Shown here: piece after piece, positions 15,140 to 23,106 of the stretch
How the letters are laid out: each line of letters opens with the position of its first letter
Numbering within the stretch: position 1 is the stretch's first letter
Assembly: GCA_023436245.1 (NCBI GenBank)
Contig: JAEZJZ010000062.1
Span: 1 to 46,866, forward strand
Source: Bacillota bacterium
Lineage (GTDB): Bacteria; Bacillota; UBA994; UBA5500
Length of the DNA stretch: 46,866 bases
Direction: 5' to 3'
The notes under the pieces: model-generated
What the model was told of the DNA's origin: nothing
The model's database searches: none
Seen by the model: the letters and a program-made list of their open reading frames with translations, nothing else
Made by a program: the position numbers and the translations under genes

Positions 15140-16465
15140 TTATGGTAACGCCTTGATGGTGACGCTTCCGTTCTTAGTGTTGGCTGCAATTGCCAACTGC
15201 TTTTCCTTCGCTGCGAAGTCGGCCGTCTGGCCCTGTCTGTGCTTGCGGTCGGATAGACTGACCCGAAAGTCTGGCAAGTCTATGTTCACCGATCCATGCA
15301 CGGAGGAGGCATCCACGCTATAGCCTTGATCTGCGTCTTGGGGCACCTCCAACACCACCGAACCGTTCTTGCTCTCCAAGTTCAGTTGACCACGGTTGGC
15401 CGGCTTGAGCAGGCAGCGCACGGAACCGTTCTTGGTGACTATGCTCCCATCTTGCACTGTTGCCATCAGTTTAGCGCTGCCATTCTTGGTCTCGGCGATC
15501 AGCGAACGGTAGTTGCCGCCGAGAATGCGCAACTCCCCGTTCTTGGACTCAACCTGTGCTGAACCGCTTAGCTCTTCCAGGTAGATGCCACCGTTCTTGC
15601 TCAGGATGTTGACCTCGGCAACTAGCCGCTTGGGGATGCGCAAGTCGAAGCTGACTGCGACCCCGCTGACGATATCCGGCACCGTCAGCTTCAGAACAAG
15701 CCGCTCCCCGCTCTCCTCCAAGGTGCGCACGACCGCCGTATCCGCCGTCTCCTGAGCCATCTGCTTGTTGTCTGCCTGAATCTTCTTGACTACCTGAAGC
15801 TTGATCACCTCGGTGTCTGCAGCAGCCACCTTCACGTTGCCGTTCTTGGTGCTGATCGTCAGGTCGAATATGTTCACACCCTCGGTGACTGCTAGCTCTT
15901 CCTCATCGCGGAAGGTATACGTGTTTCGCCATCCAAATCCCCAGCCGCCGCTGGACTGCACTTCAGCGAGTGCCTCACGCAGCTCCTCGCCGACGCTGCG
16001 CATCGCCTCGCCGACATCCCTGGCGACCTCTTGCATAGCATCACGCACTTCGCCGGAGACTTGCGGGCCGACATGTCGCATCTCACGAGAAACGTGGCTC
16101 ATCGCCTGCTTGACATCCTGGTAGGCGGAATCCAGGGAACCGCGCACATCTGCGACTACTTGGTCTGTGTTCAGCCTAAAGCTGCTGTTCGATCCACAGT
16201 CCATGCACTCGTCATCTTCGTCATCCTCGTGCTCTTCTGCTTCATCCTCGTGATCTTCCTCGTCATCCTCAAGAGTGTCCAAATCGTCGACTTCCCGGTC
16301 ATCCAGCACCAAGTCATCTTCGCTGGAATTGTCCTGCGCCGCTGCCCCCGCACCCTTTGGCGCTGGCGCTTGCCCACCGAGAGCATTGAGCAGTGCCAAT
16401 GACTGCTCGTAAGTGATCAACCCTTGTTCCAGCATCTGCAGCACGCGTACTCTTTCATCAGACAT
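15140..16465 (-). CDS. DUF4097 beta-strand repeat protein with acidic linker
   Basis: 441 residues in three parts. A short N-terminal helical domain (VLQMLEQGLITYEQSLALL, SHOCT-like) is followed by a strongly acidic, disordered stretch at about 45-92. An amphipathic helix (about 100-165) with repeated VRDAMQEV-type heptads follows. The rest is a beta-rich DUF4097 domain in which turns of the form S/T-K-N-G recur seven times at about 20-residue steps, ending TKNGSVTIKALP. Such toast-rack domains occur in Bacillota envelope-stress proteins such as LiaX. No signal or membrane segment is visible. Its start overlaps the stop of the paralog at 16458 by 8 nt. Confidence 0.8.
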   Translation of the reverse strand: MSDERVRVLQMLEQGLITYEQSLALLNALGGQAPAPKGAGAAAQDNSSEDDLVLDDREVDDLDTLEDDEEDHEDEAEEHEDDEDDECMDCGSNSSFRLNTDQVVADVRGSLDSAYQDVKQAMSHVSREMRHVGPQVSGEVRDAMQEVARDVGEAMRSVGEELREALAEVQSSGGWGFGWRNTYTFRDEEELAVTEGVNIFDLTISTKNGNVKVAAADTEVIKLQVVKKIQADNKQMAQETADTAVVRTLEESGERLVLKLTVPDIVSGVAVSFDLRIPKRLVAEVNILSKNGGIYLEELSGSAQVESKNGELRILGGNYRSLIAETKNGSAKLMATVQDGSIVTKNGSVRCLLKPANRGQLNLESKNGSVVLEVPQDADQGYSVDASSVHGSVNIDLPDFRVSLSDRKHRQGQTADFAAKEKQLAIAANTKNGSVTIKALP

Positions 16466-17600
16466 TCTTCCGTACCCCTCCCTCAGTATGAATGGTAATC
16501 CTTCCTGAAACCGACTTGGCCTGCACTACTTGCATCATGGACCTGGACTTCGACCGCCGGCTCTCAGCATGAACTCGGCGACGCCCGGGTCTGGTGCTTT
16601 CATCTTTCAAGACATCGGGCAGACTCACAGTAACAGCGCCTGCGGTGCTGGCAGCATCGACCCGATAGCCAAGTTGTTCTCCCACCGGCAAAATGGCTTC
16701 AATCGAGCCGTTCACCGTTTCCAGTTCCAGCTCTGCGTCGCTCTCGCTGGTGGTTTGCAGATGTATTCTCCCGTTCGCAGCACGGCACTTCACCTTTCGC
16801 GCTACGCCAGTCAGCCAGATACCGCCATTCACGGAGTGAGTCTCGATGCTCTCGGCCCCAAACCCCTCGGCGTTGATCTTTCCGTTGACGGTGGAGAGCA
16901 GCAACCGCTCGCCTGAGACGCCAGTCAGGTTGATTGTGCCGTTGGTGCAGGACGACTGCAGGCGTAGCCCATTGGCTCTGGGCAGTTGCAGATCTACATC
17001 AACCACTGCGTTTTGTCCGAACAGCCGCTTGGACTCCACGGAAAGCAGGTTGTCGGCATACTTGACCGTAACCAGGCTTTCCGCTAGACTCCTGGCCGCG
17101 TTCGGCTCATCTGCTCGGACCTTGACGGTCAGCCTGAGATGCCACTTGTTGTCCTGACTCTGGTGAATGGAAATCTGGCCGTTGGTGTTCTGCACACCAA
17201 CCTCGGCCCGCTCGCCTGCGAACTCGCCTTCTAGCTCTTTGGTGAAGACGAAGCCGCGGCTACCGCCAAACGGCAAACCCAGTTTGAGCAGAGAACTCTG
17301 TACAGCATGGCCTACCTGCTCAAGCGATCCTTTTTCTACCGGGTTGGTCCAGCGCTTGGTCTCGTGCTTGATCTGCCTGCGCACCTGACGCTCTTCTTCT
17401 CGCAATGAGCGGCTCTGCTGGCGAAGCGCCCGACGTTCCTCTTGTCGCAGATCCCGCTGTGCTCTTCTCGGATCAGGTGAGGGAGCTGCCACCGTTGGGG
17501 AGGGTTTCTTGCCCACGAGGGTCAGCAGTTCGGTGGCCTGCTCCGCAGTGATCTTGCCGTCCTCCAACATCTTCAGGATCAGTAGCTGTTCATCTGCCAT
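16458..17600 (-). CDS. DUF4097-type protein, paralog of the downstream gene
   Basis: 380 residues with the same plan: an N-terminal helical domain (LKMLEDGKITAEQATELLTL), a highly basic and acidic coiled region (about 40-95, many RQEER-type repeats), then a beta-rich domain. Turns of type x-N-G recur (NTNGQI, CTNGTI, TVNGKI, SVNGGI, AANGRI, TVNGSI). Where the downstream paralog has an acidic linker this one has a charged helix, so the two may pair. ATG at 17600 has AGGGGTGA just upstream. First gene of the pair; a good promoter precedes it. Confidence 0.78.
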   Translation of the reverse strand: MADEQLLILKMLEDGKITAEQATELLTLVGKKPSPTVAAPSPDPRRAQRDLRQEERRALRQQSRSLREEERQVRRQIKHETKRWTNPVEKGSLEQVGHAVQSSLLKLGLPFGGSRGFVFTKELEGEFAGERAEVGVQNTNGQISIHQSQDNKWHLRLTVKVRADEPNAARSLAESLVTVKYADNLLSVESKRLFGQNAVVDVDLQLPRANGLRLQSSCTNGTINLTGVSGERLLLSTVNGKINAEGFGAESIETHSVNGGIWLTGVARKVKCRAANGRIHLQTTSESDAELELETVNGSIEAILPVGEQLGYRVDAASTAGAVTVSLPDVLKDESTRPGRRRVHAESRRSKSRSMMQVVQAKSVSGRITIHTEGGVRKNV

Positions 17601-17618
17601 ATCATCACCCCTGCAATT

Positions 17619-17648
17619 AATATACAGCGTGTGCCTTGATAAAGTCAA
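17619..17648 (-). promoter_or_regulatory. Promoter of the DUF4097 pair
   Basis: On the minus strand TTGACT (17643-17648) and TATATT (17619-17624) are separated by 18 nt, about 20 nt before the start codon. Confidence 0.65.
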
Positions 17649-17692
17649 TACCGGTCTTAATATTTTCTAGGCACATCTCTTTTCATTGCACA

Positions 17693-17725
17693 AAAAGGGC
17701 CCTGTCTCGGCGACAGAGCCCTTTT
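17693..17725. terminator. Terminator of the ferredoxin gene
   Basis: AAAAGGGCCCTGTC pairs with GACAGAGCCCTTTT with one wobble; T-runs occur on both strands, and it reads best on the minus strand. Confidence 0.9.
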
Positions 17726-17740
17726 ATCTGATCCGTTCAA

Positions 17741-17908
17741 TTATGCTGGGTTGGGAGCCCCGACTGGGCAAACGTTGGCGCAGGCGCCACACTCAATGCA
17801 CTTCTCAGGATCAATAACGTAGATATCGCCCTCAGAGATTGCATCAGTCGGACATTCCGGCTGGCAGGCTCCACAAGCAATGCAGTCCTTGTTGATCTTA
17901 TATGCCAT
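17741..17908 (-). CDS. 2[4Fe-4S] ferredoxin
   Basis: A 55-residue clostridial-type ferredoxin, a low-potential one-electron carrier. Two C-x2-C-x2-C-x3-C-P motifs are complete: C9, C12, C15, C19 and C37, C40, C43, C47. ATG at 17908 has GGAGGAGGTGA upstream. It has its own promoter and terminator, and so is probably a general electron carrier of an anaerobe. Confidence 0.95.
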   Translation of the reverse strand: MAYKINKDCIACGACQPECPTDAISEGDIYVIDPEKCIECGACANVCPVGAPNPA

Positions 17909-17965
17909 TAATGTCACCTCCTCCCACCAATAGAAACCAAGCACTGGTGTCTCGGTCACAAGGAC

Positions 17966-17971
17966 ATTATA
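17966..17971 (-). promoter_or_regulatory. -10 box of the ferredoxin promoter
   Basis: TATAAT on the minus strand, 58 nt before the start codon. The -35 region is weak; the inverted repeat at 18002-18071 starts about 30 bp upstream of it. Confidence 0.6.
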
Positions 17972-18001
17972 CACAACCTAAAGCACCCAGACCACTAGTA
18001 A

Positions 18002-18071
18002 GGCATCAAGTCTCAAACTATATAGCTCGCCTTTCGCTCACGCACTAACCATTGGGCTGAGACTTGATGCC
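18002..18071. repeat. Inverted-repeat element A (14-bp arms, 42-nt loop)
   Basis: Arms GGCATCAAGTCTCA (18002-18015) and TGAGACTTGATGCC (18058-18071) are perfectly complementary. The loop begins AACTATATAGC. Element B at 18105 repeats this design, with flanks TAAGGC on the left and GCCAAGCG on the right also shared. No T-run follows, so it is not a normal terminator. The 17909-18216 gap contains these two elements and the ferredoxin promoter and no gene. Confidence 0.85.
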
Positions 18072-18104
18072 AAGCGATGAACCCTTGGTTACGAGTGCTG
18101 GTAA

Positions 18105-18175
18105 GGCGTCAAGTCTCAAACTATATAGCACAGGTCCTGCGATGCCCAGAACCTACTGGACTGAGACTTGACGCC
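18105..18175. repeat. Inverted-repeat element B (14-bp arms, 43-nt loop)
   Basis: Arms GGCGTCAAGTCTCA (18105-18118) and TGAGACTTGACGCC (18162-18175). Compared with element A, one A-T pair in the stem has become G-C on both arms together, a compensatory change. The loop also starts AACTATATAGC but differs in its centre. Confidence 0.85.
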
Positions 18176-18216
18176 AAGCGGTGGGTGTTGAGGTCAACGG
18201 GGCCTTGAACAGAGTA

Positions 18217-18708
18217 CTAGTAGCCAATCACCAACATGCTCTTTAGTCCCAGGTAGAGCCTGACCACGTTCGCCAGGCTATCGACGGTGGAAAGGTAGAT
18301 TCGTTCACACTGACCCTTTTGGTTTGCCTTCTCGCAGGGAATGATCAGCACAGCGTGATCGATCAGGGTGGACTCGGCAAATTTGCAGACATCGCGCCAG
18401 ATGTTGAAATGCTTGCCCTTTTCCACTTCCAGAGCTATTCGCCTGCTCGGATGCCAGAAATCCAACTCGAAGTCGGAGTCCAGAGAAAAGAGCCCTTCCA
18501 CCTGCCGATTGGTCACGCTGTGCATGAAGCCGGCTTGGTGGAGCGCCGGCTGGAGGGCCTTCTCCACATCCTGGGAGCGCGTGAACCGCCCTTCGCGCAA
18601 CTCCAACAATCGCTCCTGCTGACCGGCGATTACCGTGAGCAGTTCCGCCTGCAGTGGGTTGGGCTCAACCTGATGTACGTAATGATATGATGGATAGCGT
18701 TCACTCAT
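18217..18708 (-). CDS. Possible PD-(D/E)xK-type nuclease, unassigned
   Basis: 163 residues; I do not recognise a named family with certainty. The region ELDFWHPSRRIALEVEKGKH at 81-100 gives a D83 followed by E94-x-E96 with lysines at 97 and 99. It sits between predicted beta strands and resembles restriction-endonuclease active sites, including the D...E-x-E pattern of BamHI. The following WRDVCKFAES and DHAVLIIP look like the rest of that core. No methyltransferase gene is nearby. ATG at 18708 has GGAGGGGT 7 nt upstream. It could also be a non-catalytic protein. Confidence 0.55.
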   Translation of the reverse strand: MSERYPSYHYVHQVEPNPLQAELLTVIAGQQERLLELREGRFTRSQDVEKALQPALHQAGFMHSVTNRQVEGLFSLDSDFELDFWHPSRRIALEVEKGKHFNIWRDVCKFAESTLIDHAVLIIPCEKANQKGQCERIYLSTVDSLANVVRLYLGLKSMLVIGY

Positions 18709-18742
18709 TCGGCACCCCTCCGCCCTCGTCCTACCCATCCTA

Positions 18743-18771
18743 TTGTGGATGAGGACCAGCGGGGCTATACG
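18743..18771 (+). promoter_or_regulatory. Possible promoter of the ThrE-type exporter operon
   Basis: TTGTGG and TATACG with 17-nt spacing, about 70 nt before the start codon. Moderate match only. Confidence 0.3.
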
Positions 18772-18839
18772 AGCGCTAGAGGAATGCCGACTAAGGGCGC
18801 CGAAGAAGACTGCGACCCTTTGTGAGAATGGAGGCCGGT

Positions 18840-19610
18840 ATGATGGGCGATCTTCTCGGAAACCTGCTTGAACTCGGGCTGCTGACCGGCAAGTTATTGC
18901 TGGAGAGCGGGGCAGAGGTATACCGCATTGAGGATACGGTGGAACGCATGCTGCGATCGACAGGAGCAGAGAGGGTGGAAACGATAGTCACACCGACAGG
19001 CATTTTCCTCTCGGTGCACTTGGGAGATCGGATCGGCACAAGGATTGGACGCATCCGTCGCAGGGCGACCAACCTGCATCGCGTGTCGGCAATCAACAGT
19101 CTATCCCGGGCACTTGCGCCATTGGGCAGTCGCCCGGAGCAGGTGCTGGAAAGGCTGCGCCAAATCGAAGGCCAGACAACGGCTTACGCCCCAGCCTGGC
19201 AACTGCTGGCCGCGACGGTCGGCGGGACGGCGTTTGCGGGTCTGTTTGGAGCGACTGGCCTGGACCTGCCGGGAACAGCAGTGGCGAGTTGCCTGGTCTG
19301 GCTGGTCAGTGCGGGCTTGGCCAAGGCAGGAATGCCGCGCCTGTTGGCCGACTTCGCAGGGGGCGCGGCAGCTAGTTTTACCGCTTTGTCATTATCTCAA
19401 GTTCTTCCGACTATGCATTATGATAAGGTCATTCTCGGCGCGATTATGAGTCTAGTCCCCGGGGTACTGCTGACCACGGCAGTGCGAGATATGCTCAACG
19501 GAGACCTGCTCTCCGGCACGACTAGACTGGGGGAGGCACTGTTCATTGCCGCGGCCATTGCGGCCGGGGCCGGCGCAGTGCTGGGATGGTGGCTAAGATG
19601 GGTGCGCTAG
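18840..19610 (+). CDS. Threonine/serine exporter family protein, N-terminal half (ThrE/YjjP type)
   Basis: 256 residues. The N-terminal cytoplasmic part (LLLESGAEVYRIEDTVERMLRS, VTPTGIFLSV) is the typical conserved start of the ThrE/DUF1212 family. About five membrane segments follow from residue 115. In Corynebacterium ThrE this and the next protein are one chain; here, as with YjjP and YjjB, they are separate and overlap by 13 nt. ATG at 18840 has GGAGG 5 nt upstream. Export of threonine, serine or small acids is inferred from the family only. Confidence 0.85.
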   Translation: MMGDLLGNLLELGLLTGKLLLESGAEVYRIEDTVERMLRSTGAERVETIVTPTGIFLSVHLGDRIGTRIGRIRRRATNLHRVSAINSLSRALAPLGSRPEQVLERLRQIEGQTTAYAPAWQLLAATVGGTAFAGLFGATGLDLPGTAVASCLVWLVSAGLAKAGMPRLLADFAGGAAASFTALSLSQVLPTMHYDKVILGAIMSLVPGVLLTTAVRDMLNGDLLSGTTRLGEALFIAAAIAAGAGAVLGWWLRWVR

Positions 19611-20047
19611 GCAGTTGGCTATGGCCATTCCTCGTCGCGTTTGTCGCATCCGTCGCATTTGCGGTCATCTTCCAGGTGCAGCCATCCAGAGTGCTGCTAT
19701 GCGGATTGGTGGGGGGCATGGGTTGGCTGGCGTGGCTGGCGGCCGGGGAACTGGGTTGGCAGATCGTTGGCCGCACGCTGTTTGGGGCGCTGACAGTCGG
19801 GTGCGCCGGCGAAATCCTGGCCCGGGTGCTACGGGAACCGGCCACCCTGTTCCTCACCTCAGGCATTGTGCCGCTAGTGCCAGGAGCGACGACCTACGCC
19901 GCGATGCAGGCGTTTGTGGTCGGAGACTACGTTCTGGGCTTGAGCCTAACGACGGAGGCGCTCTTGGCTGCCGGGGCAATCGCGGCCGGGCTGGCCATCG
20001 CTACTCCGCTGACGAGAGGTGGCTTCAGTCTTTTCGGTCGGAGGTGA
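19598..20047 (+). CDS. Threonine/serine exporter family protein, C-terminal half (YjjB/ThrE_2 type)
   Basis: 149 residues with about five hydrophobic segments; the motif SGIVPLVPGATTYAAM is characteristic of this half. It should assemble with the upstream protein into one carrier. ATG at 19598 follows GGTGG; the ATG at 19586 is an alternative start 4 codons earlier. Confidence 0.83.
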   Translation: MGALGSWLWPFLVAFVASVAFAVIFQVQPSRVLLCGLVGGMGWLAWLAAGELGWQIVGRTLFGALTVGCAGEILARVLREPATLFLTSGIVPLVPGATTYAAMQAFVVGDYVLGLSLTTEALLAAGAIAAGLAIATPLTRGGFSLFGRR

Positions 20048-20059
20048 ACACCGATATTT

Positions 20060-20950
20060 TTGGGCTTAATGCTGCCAATTGTTTTGCTCTTGCTGGCGGG
20101 TGTAATCGCCAGGCGCAGTCTACAGGTCGAGGCTAAGCCACTCTCCAAGATCACGCTCTACATACTCAGTCCCGCTCTGGTTTTCAATTGTTTAGTGAAA
20201 TCGGAGGTGGGCGGTCTAGAGTTGCTGAAGTTGGCCGCAGGCACGGTTGGCCTGATTCTCGGGCTGTCCACCCTGATCAGCCTCTGCAGCAGAGTATTGC
20301 GTTGGTCGCCTGGCTTGACCAGTGCGATGAAGCTCGGCTCAGTCTTCACCAATGTCGGCAACTACAGCCTGCCTATCATTGCCAGTTTGTTCGGTCGGGC
20401 CGGACTGGAGCGAGTAGCGGTGATAGTGGTAGCCCATCAGCTGCTGATGTGCTCCTTGGCCGTCTACTTCGCGGCGCGCAGCCACCTGGGGGCTTGGCGC
20501 TCTCTCGGCAGCGTGTTGCGCATGCCCACGGCTTACGCAGCCGTGCTCGCCCTCGGTTGGCGACAGTTCCCGGTGGGGCCCCCTGTGTGGCTACTGGAGA
20601 CGATTGGCCTATTGGCGCAGGCGGCCTTGCCCGTCTTCCTGCTGTTGCTGGGCGTGCAGCTGGCGGGAGTGGTGATCAGCAGGCGCTTAGGGCTGCTGAT
20701 TTTCGGCAGTGCAGTTAAGCTCGGCGCTTCGCCGGTGTGGGCGATCATGCTTGGCTCTTGGCTTGGGCTGGACCAAATCAGCGGCAGGGTGCTGGTTTTG
20801 GCGGCAGCGGCTCCGACGGCCATAGTCACGACGATGCTGGCCATCGAGTTTGATGCTGAACCGGAGCTGGTCTCCTCCCTCACACTCTGCACCACGGTGC
20901 TCAGCCTGGTGTCGGTCCCATTGTGCATATCCCTGATTGGGGCGGCGTGA
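20060..20950 (+). CDS. AEC family transporter
   Basis: 296 residues with about ten hydrophobic segments, matching the auxin-efflux-carrier family. Conserved features are LYILSPALVFNCL near 32-44, KLGSVFTNVGNYSLPI near 92-107 and a C-terminal half starting FLLLLGVQLA, which repeats the first. Bacterial members carry malate, malonate or similar acids; substrate unknown. TTG at 20060 is the probable start, with GGAGGTGA about 13 nt upstream; ATG at 20069 is an alternative. It is 12 nt after the exporter gene and is probably co-transcribed. Confidence 0.8.
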   Translation: MGLMLPIVLLLLAGVIARRSLQVEAKPLSKITLYILSPALVFNCLVKSEVGGLELLKLAAGTVGLILGLSTLISLCSRVLRWSPGLTSAMKLGSVFTNVGNYSLPIIASLFGRAGLERVAVIVVAHQLLMCSLAVYFAARSHLGAWRSLGSVLRMPTAYAAVLALGWRQFPVGPPVWLLETIGLLAQAALPVFLLLLGVQLAGVVISRRLGLLIFGSAVKLGASPVWAIMLGSWLGLDQISGRVLVLAAAAPTAIVTTMLAIEFDAEPELVSSLTLCTTVLSLVSVPLCISLIGAA

Positions 20951-21021
20951 GGCCGTCCCACGATTCTTTCATATAAGCTGACATGTCCCCATATCCTAGG
21001 GATGAACGGGGGTGTCAGCCA

Positions 21022-21798
21022 ATGTTTCTGGTGCTCAATCGCAGAAGGTTACTTTCCCTGGGACTGATCGTGCTGCTGCTCTTCTCAGGACTGGTCACGG
21101 TGCAGTTCATATTTCCCGGGCAATTAGGTCGGGCGGTGCGTGCGATGATGCTGTCGGACCGTCGACTTCCGGTGTACTCGGTCAAGACTGAGGAGAAGCG
21201 GATAGCCATCAGCTTTGATGCTGCCTGGGGAGCGGATCGCACTGATGAACTGCTCGGTATCCTGAAGGAGCACGAGATCCGCACTACCTTCTTCTTGGTT
21301 AGATTCTGGGTGGAGAAGTATCCTGAGGTGGTGCAACGCATTTCTGATGCCGGTCATGAGATTGGCAATCACAGCGCTACACATCCGCATATGGCCAGCC
21401 TGTCTGCAGATCAGATTCGCTTCGAGTTGCAGAGCACCCATGATCTAATCAAAGAGACTTGTGGGCAGGAGGCCCACCTGTTTCGACCGCCATTTGGCGA
21501 GTACAGCAACAGCGTGATCGAGAATGCTGAGGCCGTGGGGTATCAGACGATTCAGTGGAGTGTCGATTCACTGGACTGGCGCCCTCTGTCGACAGATGAG
21601 ATAGTGCGGCGTGTTACCACCAGAATTCAGCCGGGTTCCATCGTGCTCTTCCACAACAATGGCGAGCATACACCGGATGCGTTGCGCCAGATCCTACAGT
21701 TCTGTCAACAGGAGGGCTACAAGGTAGTGCCCATCTCGGAGTTGCTGCTGCAAGGAGAGTACTACATCGATGCCAACGGAACGATGTGCCCCAAGTAG
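21022..21798 (+). CDS. Polysaccharide deacetylase, PdaB-like
   Basis: 258 residues with an N-terminal membrane anchor at about 9-26. The NodB domain carries SFDAAWG in place of TFDDG, the zinc pair HSATHPH, the RPPFGEY motif and IVLFHN. The SFDxAWG form is typical of the PdaB group, which acts on peptidoglycan or spore cortex in spore formers. So it is probably an anchored peptidoglycan or chitooligosaccharide deacetylase. ATG at 21022 has CGGGGGTG upstream; the ATG at 20983 lacks a site. It is followed by two hairpins. Confidence 0.85.
   Translation: MFLVLNRRRLLSLGLIVLLLFSGLVTVQFIFPGQLGRAVRAMMLSDRRLPVYSVKTEEKRIAISFDAAWGADRTDELLGILKEHEIRTTFFLVRFWVEKYPEVVQRISDAGHEIGNHSATHPHMASLSADQIRFELQSTHDLIKETCGQEAHLFRPPFGEYSNSVIENAEAVGYQTIQWSVDSLDWRPLSTDEIVRRVTTRIQPGSIVLFHNNGEHTPDALRQILQFCQQEGYKVVPISELLLQGEYYIDANGTMCPK
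21111..21124. promoter_or_regulatory. Near-match to the Noc-binding palindrome
   Basis: ATTTCCCGGGCAAT matches the 14-bp consensus at 13 positions. It lies within the deacetylase gene. A single mismatch makes binding uncertain. Confidence 0.35.
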
Positions 21799-21840
21799 AG
21801 GGCGATGCGGCGAGCCCGCTCTCACAGTCACAATGCTCAT

Positions 21841-21867
21841 GAGACGAAGGGTCTGGCCCTTCGTCTC
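21841..21867 (+). terminator. Hairpin after the deacetylase gene
   Basis: GAGACGAAGGG and CCCTTCGTCTC form an 11-bp perfect stem with a 5-nt loop, without a T-run. It may support the next hairpin. Confidence 0.55.
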
Positions 21868-21902
21868 AACCTGCTGAGCGATCGCCTCAGACAGAAAAGA
21901 GG

Positions 21903-21938
21903 GAGACCCACCGCGGCGCATGCACTGCGGTGGGTCTC
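21903..21938. terminator. Bidirectional terminator between convergent genes
   Basis: A perfect 12-bp stem GAGACCCACCGC/GCGGTGGGTCTC followed by TTGTTTT on the plus strand and CCCTCTTTT on the minus strand. Confidence 0.85.
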
Positions 21939-21957
21939 TTGTTTTCTCATGAGCAGG

Positions 21958-23106
21958 CTAGACGACTGACGGCTCCTTGAAGAGCTCGCCGCGTTCGAAC
22001 CGCCCCAAGTCCATCTGATTGATGGGCAACGAAAGCGGCAGCCCCAGGATTTCCTCAGCCAGGAGCACGCCGGTGATGGGGGCCAACATGAAGCCATGAC
22101 CGCTGAAGCCGACGGCCATGTGGAAGCCAGGCATGCTGGGCGCGGGGCCGATGATTGGGGTGCGGTCCGGTGTCATGTTGTAGAGGCCGGCCCACTGCCG
22201 CACCACCCGGATATTCTTCAGCGGAGGCAACAGCCAGGTGATCTTCTCAGCCATCTCCTGCAGGAACTGCCAGGTACTGTTGATGTCATAGCTGGCAGGC
22301 TCGTTTGGATCACCCAGACCCATGATGAAACTGCCATGAGGGGTCTGCTGCGCGTAGAGTCCATGGTGGAACGACATTACCATCGGGTTTTGCATATGCT
22401 CCACCGGTTCGGTGATCAGAATCTGGTGCCGCTCGCTGCGGTTTGGAATCTGTACGCCAGCCATGCTGGCGATGTCCTGTGCATAGCCGCCGGCAGCATT
22501 GACCACCGTCGACGTGGCGATGATGCCACGGTCGGTCTCCACTCCCACTATGCGGTCACCTTCCACCTTGATCCCCGTGACGGTAGTCCTGGTCAGGATC
22601 TCGACCCCGAGGCGTCTTGCCGCTTTGGCGTAGGCGTCTGTCACCTTGAACGGGTTGCAGTGCCCATCCGTCGGACAGAAGGTAGCGCCAACCAGTTCCT
22701 CCGTGTTCAAATGCGGCACAATCTGCCTGGCCTGATCAGGGGTGCAGAGATCGACCTTCAGGCCGAACTTGCGCTGTAGTTGCACGTTCTTCTGGAACTG
22801 CGCCCAGCCGTCCTGGGTATAGGCCAGCAGCAGATAGCCGCCCTGGTTGAACTCGATGTCGTCATCGTACTCCAGTTCTTCGTTCATCGACTCGAACATG
22901 CGCACACTGGAGAGAGCCATACGCAGGTTCATCTCAGTGCCCCACTGCGCACGCACCCCGGCCCCACATCGTCCGGTGGAACCGCTGGCCAAATAGTTCT
23001 TTTCCAAGAGAACGACATTCTTGCACCCACGCCTGGCGAGGTTATAGGCTATGGAGCAGCCGATTACCCCACCGCCAATGACTACTACATCTGCGGTCCT
23101 ATTCAT
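21958..23106 (-). CDS. FAD-dependent amine/amino-acid dehydrogenase subunit (DadA/SoxB-like)
   Basis: 382 residues of the DAO superfamily. The FAD motif VVVIGGGVIGCSIAYNLAR is at the N-terminus, the typical GSTGRCGAG follows at about 43-51, and the C-terminal PDRTPIIGPAP...GFSGHGFMLAP forms the flavin and substrate site. This is the substrate-oxidising beta subunit of D-amino acid, hydroxyproline, proline or sarcosine dehydrogenases. ATG at 23106 follows GGAGGGTG. It is the last of five overlapping genes, and overlaps the BFD-like gene by 8 nt. Actual substrate unknown. Confidence 0.85.
   Translation of the reverse strand: MNRTADVVVIGGGVIGCSIAYNLARRGCKNVVLLEKNYLASGSTGRCGAGVRAQWGTEMNLRMALSSVRMFESMNEELEYDDDIEFNQGGYLLLAYTQDGWAQFQKNVQLQRKFGLKVDLCTPDQARQIVPHLNTEELVGATFCPTDGHCNPFKVTDAYAKAARRLGVEILTRTTVTGIKVEGDRIVGVETDRGIIATSTVVNAAGGYAQDIASMAGVQIPNRSERHQILITEPVEHMQNPMVMSFHHGLYAQQTPHGSFIMGLGDPNEPASYDINSTWQFLQEMAEKITWLLPPLKNIRVVRQWAGLYNMTPDRTPIIGPAPSMPGFHMAVGFSGHGFMLAPITGVLLAEEILGLPLSLPINQMDLGRFERGELFKEPSVV

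Noticed and set aside
18002..18175. The inverted repeats as transcription terminators or a CRISPR array
   Set aside because: Loops of 42-43 nt and lack of T-runs argue against terminators. Two inverted elements without equal spacers or cas genes are not CRISPR.
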